Assembly: GCA_023213395.1 (NCBI GenBank)
Contig: CM041465.1
Location: 88,791,741-88,855,740, forward strand
From: Cycas panzhihuaensis
Lineage: Eukaryota; Cycadophyta
Length of the DNA: 64,000 bases
Direction of reading: 5' to 3'
The notes beneath the pieces are model-generated. The model worked only from the letters and a program-made list of their open reading frames with translations. It had not been told where the DNA came from and made no database searches. The stretch's first letter is position 1. Every line of letters begins with the position of its first letter. Positions 57,534-64,000 of this stretch are shown here, one piece after another. The translations under genes were made by a program, and so were the position numbers.

Positions 57534-58053
57534 TGATGGTATTAAGGCTATAGCCCTAAGGATCTAACGGAGAGGAAAATTTGCTAATATATGAGGATGA
57601 TTAACATCTAACTATGCAACTATAAAGATGAGCACATAAGCAAGCATTGGGCACAATGATCATAAGCATGAGGAGAACACAAATATGGAGGAGAAGGAAT
57701 TGTTCCTTAGATTAACAAGACTAGCGACATAACAATACAACACTCTCTCATACATGATACACAAGGATTGGTCTCAATATATAGAGACCTTAGAGCCTTG
57801 CATGTTTGACGAAATGTCAAACATGCAAGCTATGCTCGTTGCATGCAAAACAAGTGTCCCTTGGGCTCTTTTGTGAGCACACGTGCATGAAGGTACATTA
57901 ACCCTCAAGTCACAACATTCGGCAACTAGAAAGAATGTGGGTGTGTACTTTATCACATTAAGTGATAAGTCACCCTAACATAAAGTTATATAAAGTATAT
58001 CAATAATATATTATAAAGTACATCACTTAACATTTAAACATAAAGGTTTAACA
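57534..58053 (-). repeat. 3' LTR of element D
   Basis: Shares blocks with C: tagaaagaatgtggg, tatcac.ttaagtgataagtcacc, and the aggtttaaca end followed by ccccacccttaatg (purine-tract complement). It starts tgatggtatt within the integrase of element A. Confidence 0.8.
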
Positions 58054-58313
58054 CCCCACCCTTAATGTTTATAATATTAAGTTGAATACCAAGACCATCC
58101 CTGAATTTCTCAAACTTTTCTCTACTAAGAGACTTGGTAAAGATATTTGCTAAATGCTAGTTCGTGGGTCTATAAAAGAGGTTGATCTCATCGTTCTACA
58201 TATGTTCCCTCATAAAATGGCGATGAACCTCAATGTGCTTGGTCCTTTCATGAAAAACTAGATTCTTAGTTAACTTGAGCACACTTTGGTTATCACAATA
58301 TAACCTAGTGGGA
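58054..58313 (-). pseudogene. RNase H end of element D (left of G)
   Basis: The nucleotide text (for example ttaacttgagcacactttggttatcacaat) aligns with C at 48170-48215, the RNase H end. It is broken by stops. Confidence 0.7.
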
Positions 58314-58934
58314 TGAAGTGATAACTTTGCTTGTCCTGAATCTCCTGGAAAAATCCTTTAGAAAATAACAACTCAGTTGGGAGTATGAAGTGCTCTGATC
58401 ATATGTGTCAAACCTCTTGACATAGATTGGAGATGAAAAGAGCTGGAACAAGGGAAACAATGCTTCCAAAATACAACTAAAATCTATTTGCAAGGGCAAC
58501 GATGCATATCTTTAGAGAAGAACTGGAAAACTGTTGATATATATGCCAAAATGCTCTTACTATCGCTACCCTCTTTGAGACGAGGTTCCTCCAAATAATG
58601 CAGCCCTAAGGGCAAGTAAATAGCAGTCTTAGGGCTGAATTTAAAGCAGTCCAAACTCAATTCTGAGAGGTCCAAATGAGGCCCCAAATCCTCTTTAAAT
58701 AGGCGGCCAAAGATACTAATATAAGTCAACCGAAAAAGGGGTATAAACCCACCCAAAACCAAGACTAGAAGTCGGCCAGAACTCTCCCTACTGACAAGCT
58801 AAAATCTTCAAACGGTCATAACTTTTCTTATAGATGTCGAATTGACTTTCGTCGAACCATTGGAATCTTAGTTAAGAGACTTTCGATTTGAATGGTCACA
58901 TGGTATAGTTTTGACCATATTTTGGGACGCTACA
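58314..58934 (-). repeat. 3' LTR of element G
   Basis: Minus-sense start TGTAGCGTCCC; the adjacent purine tract gaaggaggga is at about 58937-58948. Confidence 0.85.
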
Positions 58935-58964
58935 AGTCCCTCCTTCAAAGCATGCTTTGCACTC

Positions 58965-59108
58965 AAAGCATGGGTAAATTTGGTGTTGTTGTACCCATTC
59001 TTTTGATTCCTACATTGCGTCATCTAAATCTAGAGTTTTCCACTTTATGAAGTATTCTTTGACCTTTCTGGACCATAGTTCTTTTGTTCTTATCCAAAAT
59101 CCCTTGTT
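58965..59108 (-). pseudogene. Chromodomain of element G
   Basis: Minus-strand frame reads RTKELWSRKVKEYFIKWKTL and LDLDDAMWESKEWVQQHQ, the chromodomain pattern (YFIKWK then xDAxWE). It is directly joined on its N-terminal side to RT text, because the deletion endpoint is at about 59105-59115. Confidence 0.8.
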
Positions 59109-59615
59109 GTTCAAAGATAATCTTCCCTAATTTCTCTCTGATGTGAATCTGATAATATCGTGATCGTAAGGTGATTTTTAAGAAATACCATGCTCCTTGT
59201 ATTTCGTCTAATAAATCATCTATCCGTAGAATAGGATAACGATTCTTGGTTGTCAATTTGTTAACCCTCGATAATCTACACACATCCGATATGATCCATC
59301 CATTTTGGGATTGACTATGATCAGTGATGCAAACGGGCTTGAACTAGTTGTGATATATCCTTGACTTAGTAATTCCCTTGTGATGTTTTCAATTTCTCTC
59401 TTCAGATGATAAGGGTGTCTGTGCGGCGAGATATTTACTGGGGTTGCTCTAGGTACTAGCTCAATGGAATGTTGATAATCCCGTTGCAGGGGAAGACCTT
59501 GGGGTTCTTTGAATACTGCTCTGTGCTCATCTATGATCTTTTGTACCTCAATTGGTACATCTTCTATCACTATCTTGTAACAAGTCAATATGTATGCAAA
59601 TGGATTCTTCTTCAA
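59109..59615 (-). pseudogene. Reverse transcriptase N-terminal part of element G
   Basis: 59615-59253 reads PIEVQKIIDEHRAVFKEPQG, HRHPYHLKREIENITRELLS, GYITTSSSPFASLIIVNPKM and DGSYRMCVDYRGLTN. 59283-59020 continues LTTKNRYPILRIDDLLDEIQ, WYFLKITLRSRYYQIHIREK (first catalytic Asp block reads KITL, Asp lost). The deletion begins soon after. Confidence 0.85.
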
Positions 59616-59736
59616 TATCTTTTTTATGCGATGTGAAGATATCAGTTATACTGGGGGTGCGGGCGGTGCCTGTAATCTGTATTTGTGCCCTTTCTGATGG
59701 AAGCACATGAATCGGATCATATAGTCAGTAATTATA

Positions 59737-60000
59737 TTACCCAAGGTCTCCTCCTATAGGCATCGCAAACATATATGTATTTACTGAATAGTCTCCAATT
59801 TGAAGATTCACCTTCTGACAATAGCCTCCACAAGGAGTGGTTTTTCCATTTGCTATGGATACTTGAAATGTATTCAAAAATTGTATTTTTAGTCCTAGCT
59901 TCTTTGCTGTGTCCCTGTTAATGAAGTTGTGAGTAATGCCACTATCCACAAGTATGGCGATTAGAGCTCCTTTGATCATCCCTTGGAACCGAAGGGTTTG
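59737..60000 (-). pseudogene. Aspartic protease of element G
   Basis: Reads AILVDSGITHNFINRDTAKK then FQVSIANGKTTPCGGYCQKV; the catalytic DSG (VDSG) and the xxANGxxxxCGG block are both intact. This is the best preserved protease in the window. Confidence 0.88.
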
Positions 60001-61000
60001 GGGTATAACACTTTGTCCCATTATGGCTTGTAGTGAAGTTTGGACATTCTCACTATCAACCTCTAAAAGTTCATCTATGTCTACTTCCTCCTCTTGGATC
60101 CGGTTTACTTGTTCATGTTCTTCATCTAGTATTTCTGCTTTGTCGTTATTGATCATAAATACCTTCTTCACCAGACATCGGTGTTCTTTATTCCACTTCT
60201 CTCCACATTTAAAACACATCCCCCTTTTGAGATGTTCGACTCTGCTTGTTTCGTTCCTGTCTTTTATTGCCACTGGTGGGTCTACTTTTGTGCCCGATCT
60301 GGTCCCACTTTGATTGCATCCTTGTTACTAGCATGATTCGGTTTTGCGCATATAGATAGACCTATGCTCTCGAATTCTACTTCTACATTCTTACATATCG
60401 GATTGCCTCATGAATACTTGAGGATTCATATTCTTAATGCGAAATCTTATTGTTCCCTTTAATCCACTTATGTATGTCTACAAAATGTATTCAGCTAGTA
60501 TTCATTCTAGTATTAGACACTGAAGCATCTGGAATTACTCGGTGTATTCTTGGACTGTTCCGTTTTGTTGTAACATTGTTAACTGAGCGAAATAGTCGGT
60601 GTTCCAAGAATCTTCATACTGTTTTATTAGTCCTGCCTTAAGATAGTCCCATGATTCTGGATGGCCCAAATTGTTCTTTCACCACCAATAAAACTAGTCT
60701 AATGCCCTTCCATACAAGTGTAGAGATGTTGTTGATATCTTTTCCTTAGTTGATAGTTCATACACTTGGAAGTATGTTTCCATTTGTAATAACCAACTTT
60801 GGATGCTCCTTGATCTTTCTCGATCAAATTTTTCTAATGTAAGTTTAGTTCTCCTAAGACCCTGGTCTGATTGAAAACTCTTTTGATTCTGTCGTTCATA
60901 GGTAAAACCCCTAAATCTCGTTGAATTTTTTCATTCTTCGTTCCCCTAGTTATCTTGATTTGGGAATTCTTCATTGATTTCTTGTATGTCTTAGTATTTT
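60001..61000 (-). pseudogene. Gag of element G with zinc knuckle
   Basis: The minus strand at 60960-60330 reads RSIQSWLLQMETYFQVYELS, KISTTSLHLYGRALD, WDYLKAGLIKQYEDSWNTDY and LTMLQQNGTVQEYTE, the gypsy capsid order. The zinc knuckle CFKCGEKWNKEHRC lies at about 60216-60172, followed by an acidic tail with EEEVDIDELLEVDSENV. The knuckle-to-protease part (60273-59737) is a single open reading. Confidence 0.85.
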
Positions 61001-61258
61001 TCTATCGATGACTCTCCCTCCTCTTATTTAAAGTTTCAAACGAAGCCTAGATGTTTTTCATGGAAGTGATAAGCTCCGACAATAAGTGGGATAGTCCTTC
61101 TTCTATCTTTCTTCCTTCTTCTTACATTCGTTGATTGGCGGTCCACCATCTTGTTGGAGACGAGACTTTTCTTTATCTTGATTACATCCCTCGGGAGTGT
61201 GCACTGAATTTTTATAGACTATCTTCAAATTCCCTCTTGACGAAGCTTTGATACCACT

Positions 61259-61854
61259 TAAAGTGACAACTTTGCTTGTCCTGGAACCTCCTAAGAAAAT
61301 CCTTTTGAAAATAACAACTCTATTAGGAGTATGAAATGCTCGATCACACTGTGAAACCTCTTGAGATAGATTGGAGATGATAAGAACTAGAACAAAGGAA
61401 ATAATGCTTCCAAAATATAGCTAAAATCTATTTGCAAGGGCAACGATGCATATCTTTAGAGAAGGATGGAAACCTAATGATATAGATACCAAAATGCTCT
61501 TATTATCGCTAACTCTCTTGAGGCAAGGTTCCTCCAAATAGTGCAACCCTAAAGGTGAGTAAATAGCAACCTTAAGGCCAAATTCTGATGGTCCAAACTC
61601 GATTTTGAAAGGCCCAAATGAGGCCCCAAATCCCCTTTAAATAGGTGACCAAAGATACCAATATAAGTCGACCGAAGCAGGTATAAACCCACCCAAAACC
61701 AAGACTGGAACACAGGCTAAAATCTTCAAACAATCATAACTTTTGTTATAGATGTTAGAATTGACTTTTGTTTGAACCGTTAGAATACTGGTTCAGAAAC
61801 CTTCGATTTGAATGGTCACATGGTATAGTTTTGACCATATTTTGGGATACTACA
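61259..61854 (-). repeat. 5' LTR of element G
   Basis: Minus-sense start TGTAGTATCCC, end CACTTTA (3' copy ends CACTTCA), then two bases and the primer-binding site. Confidence 0.85.
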
Positions 61855-63190
61855 TGGGGTTATCCTGCTCAAGTCCAAGCTCACTAAGAATTTGCCTTAA
61901 CTAAATAGTCTCACAAGCTGTGTTGTCTATAGCTTTGTACTCCGCTTCTGCATAGGACAAGGTAACATTGGGTTGCTTCTTGCAACTCCACGAAATGACT
62001 CTTGAATCAAGGGTGAAACAATATCCCAAAGTTGATTTGCAACCATTTTAGCATCCTGCCCAATCAGAATCTGAGAACCCCTCCAAGATGAAGTTCTCAT
62101 TATATGTATACTAAAGGCCATGCTGCAATGTGCCTTTGAGGTATCTCAATATATGTTTTGTCGCATTCTAATGCTTCTAATTACGCTGAGACATGTACCT
62201 AGAACAAATCCCAACTGCAAATGAAATATCCAGTCTAGTGTTGGTGAGATAGATTAGGCTACCCACTAGTTGTTGATATAATGTGGGATTTGTTGGTTCT
62301 ACTTCCTCTTCGAACAAACTTAATACCATTCTCCATTGGTGTAGGAAAAGATTTGCAGTCATCCATTCTAAATCATTGCAAAATGTCCCAAGAATACTTG
62401 GCTTAATAAATGGAGATATGACACGGTTGTTGCCACACCTCCATGCCTTAAAAATAATGGAGTCATCCAAGATTAGTCATCTCAAAACTCCTCTTAAGAT
62501 CATCCTGGAAAATTTGAATTGTCTTAGTGTCATTTCCCGTGATCACTAAGTCATCAACATACAAAACAACAAAGACAACATGGTTCTCCCTAACTTTTAT
62601 ATACAAGTTAGGATCTGATGAGGATCAATAATATCAGTGTCTCAAAAAATAATCATCAATTTTAGAGTACCATGCTCTTGGGGCTTGTTTAAAACCATAC
62701 AATGCCTTCTTGAGGTGACAGACCAAATGTTGTTTGTCGTGTACAATGTATCTAGGAAGCTACTCCAAATATATCTCCTCTTGAAGATTGCCATTAAGGA
62801 AGGCACTCTTCACATCCATTTGATAGATTGGCCACTTGCATTGAACAGCTGAGGGCAATATAAGTCTGATGGTGTTTATGTTCGCCACAGGTGCAACAAT
62901 CTCCTTATAATCAATGCCTTCCTTTTGCTTAAAACCCTTCGTAACAAGTCAAGCCTTATAGTGCTCGATTAAACCATCAGAGTTGAATTTGGTTTTATAT
63001 ACCCAATTACAACTGATTGCTTGTTTGTTTTTAGGCAATTCCACCAAATCCCAAGTTCCATTCTTTATTCCACCTCCTTATCTGATCAAGGTCAATTCCT
63101 TGTTTGTCTACGAGTTAAGAATAACCTTTCTCTCAATGATGCTCCCTACTCTAATTTTGACCATAAAAGGAGCATAGTCCTTGTGCCCTT
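61855..63190 (-). pseudogene. RT and RNase H of copia element D (right of G)
   Basis: From 63150 down: [105 protein letters not shown] (about 62560-62540, catalytic site intact), then NPTLYQQLVGSLIYLTNTRL and DISFAVGICSRYMSQ (62290-62177). RNase H (about 62120-61930) follows: SDADWAG-like start, KSTSGY-like and SWSCKKQPNVTLSC-like text in shifting frames. Confidence 0.88.
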
Positions 63191-63249
63191 AACTTAGCCA
63201 TACCTTTCTTTAATTTATAAGAATCTATATCATTTTTTTCTCAATTTAC

Positions 63250-63990
63250 TGGAGTGGATGTAGATATGGAGTTTCTATTAATATGATTCAAGTTAATTTT
63301 GCTATGTAACCCCTTTTTTTCTATGAAAACATTGCATCTTCTAGCATACCAATCAATTCAATTATTCTTAAATCCCTTATTTCTCCATGCCATTACTTTT
63401 TCTAAATGCCTAGCATTTTATATGGCTTCTTGAATGCTTTTAAGAGTGTGTAATTTCAATTCTTCCCATAGTTCCTCCTTAAGGCCTCCAATGTAGGTCT
63501 TTAATAACCATTCTTTAGGCATATTATCAACTCAAGTTACTAAAGATTGAAATTTATTCACATAATCTTCTACTAATTCTAATTGGTGTATTTAAGTTGA
63601 TTAAAATAATTTTTATCCCATGTCTTTTCGTATTGCTTAAAAAAATATTCTATGAATGTTTGCTGATTTACTATCACGTCCTGTGTTTCATGGTTCCACC
63701 ATAAAAAACATTCATACGCATTTCCTTTCAAGTGTAGCAACACAACCGTTATTTTTTCTATGTCCTCCTTGAGATTAATTTTAAAATAAGCATCTAGTTC
63801 ACTTATCCAAATTCTGGGATCAGTATCAAAATCCTTCCCGAACTTCAAAATATTAATTTTATCACAATTTTTTTTTTGGAACTATACCCTGCAAGCAATG
63901 GACCAATGATGGTCAAGCCACACTGCTATAGCCACAAGCAAAATAGAGAGATAGAAAGATTGACACAAGAACTTTAAGAGAAGGGAGAAA
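63250..63990 (-). pseudogene. Gypsy gag relic at the right edge
   Basis: 63848-63579 is open: KFGKDFDTDPRIWISELDAY, FKINLKEDIEKITVVLLHLK and GNAYECFLWWNHE, TFIEYFFKQYEKTW. It continues in broken frames to about 63370 (QLELVEDYVNKFQSLVT, DNMPKEWLLKTYIGGLKEEL, KSIQEAI). This is the capsid pattern of plant gypsy gag, with W.xxLxxYF, A..ff.WW and F.eyFxxRF blocks. It lies just upstream of where copia D's truncation ends, so the two are separate elements. Confidence 0.8.
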
Positions 63991-64000
63991 GTACTACCAG

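Larger units (their letters stand above)
58314..61854 (-). mobile_element. Short gypsy (chromovirus-like) element G with RT joined to chromodomain
   Basis: LTRs at 58314-58934 and 61259-61854 share most of their length (for example ttgcaagggcaacgatgcatatctttag and ggtcacatggtatagttttgaccatattttggga). The 5' LTR is the right one: TGGTATCAAAGC (minus sense) lies two bases inside it at about 61246-61257. The element sits in copia D with flanks tggga (58309-58313) and tgggg (61855-61859). Interior 2.3 kb: gag, zinc knuckle, protease and N-terminal RT, then chromodomain directly; the rest of RT, RNase H and integrase are missing. Confidence 0.88.
57534..63190 (-). mobile_element. 5'-truncated copia element D, sister of C, split by gypsy element G
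   Basis: The 3' LTR (57534-58053) aligns, with many differences, to the LTR of C. Going upstream on the minus strand, RNase H (58054-58313 and 61855-62176) and RT (62177-63190) follow, interrupted by element G. The match with C continues through the same blocks (for example TNTRLDISFAVGICSRYM). The reading ends near 63190, where a different element's gag begins, so gag, protease and integrase of D are absent. Confidence 0.85.

Noticed and set aside
1-64000. tRNA, rRNA, snRNA, CRISPR arrays and DNA transposons
   Set aside because: I saw no cloverleaf, rRNA-like block or regular repeat-spacer array; TGGTATCARAGC sites are primer-binding sites beside LTRs, not tRNA genes.

Overview
The window is plant nuclear repeat DNA. 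It is AT-rich, has no intact cellular gene that I can recognise, and is almost wholly built from long terminal repeat (LTR) retrotransposons, most of them decayed by stop codons, frameshifts and deletions. Plant-type signs are the LTRs followed by primer-binding sites matching the plant initiator-methionine tRNA (TGGTATCARAGC), chromodomain-bearing Ty3/gypsy polyproteins, Ty1/copia polyproteins with UBN2-type gag, and a fragment resembling plant nucleoporin NUP98. The density of old nested insertions suggests a large plant genome; a conifer or other gymnosperm is plausible but unproven.

Layout. 1-1544: the 3' end of a gypsy-like element, cut by the window edge. 1545-18350: a degenerate Tat-like gypsy element on the minus strand (integrase at 17110-18350, then an unknown post-integrase reading frame). 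It is split by a three-deep nest: a gypsy-like element without pol (2813-15927), holding a Ty1/copia element (5072-14278), holding a 4 kb non-autonomous LTR element (5980-10032). 18351-19866: an LTR with primer-binding site and internal sequence that contains a NUP98-like fragment. 19995-30193: a plus-strand chromovirus (gypsy) split by another LTR element (25018-29697) that has a copia-type gag and an unknown 3' reading frame. 30194-38050: mostly unrecognised sequence with one gypsy gag relic and one gag-like leader.

38051-57533: gypsy element A (plus strand) with gag, protease, RT, RNase H and integrase. It is split by chromovirus B (42541-56561, minus), which is itself split by the relatively young Ty1/copia element C (47418-55059, minus, perfect TGACC target duplication). 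57534-63190: a 5'-truncated copia element D (minus, sister of C), split by a small gypsy element G (58314-61854) in which a deletion joins RT directly to the chromodomain. 63250-63990: a gypsy gag relic.

The genes do not act as a pathway; they are gag-pol relics. The most notable items are the captured NUP98 fragment, the unexplained reading frames in elements that lack pol, element C with near-identical LTRs but a mutated RT active site (YVGD), the RT-chromodomain deletion, a covarying hairpin at the LTR end of element B, and a 22-base repeat that looks like templated repair filler. LTR, target-duplication and primer-site boundaries were read by eye; domain limits inside decayed coding regions are approximate.
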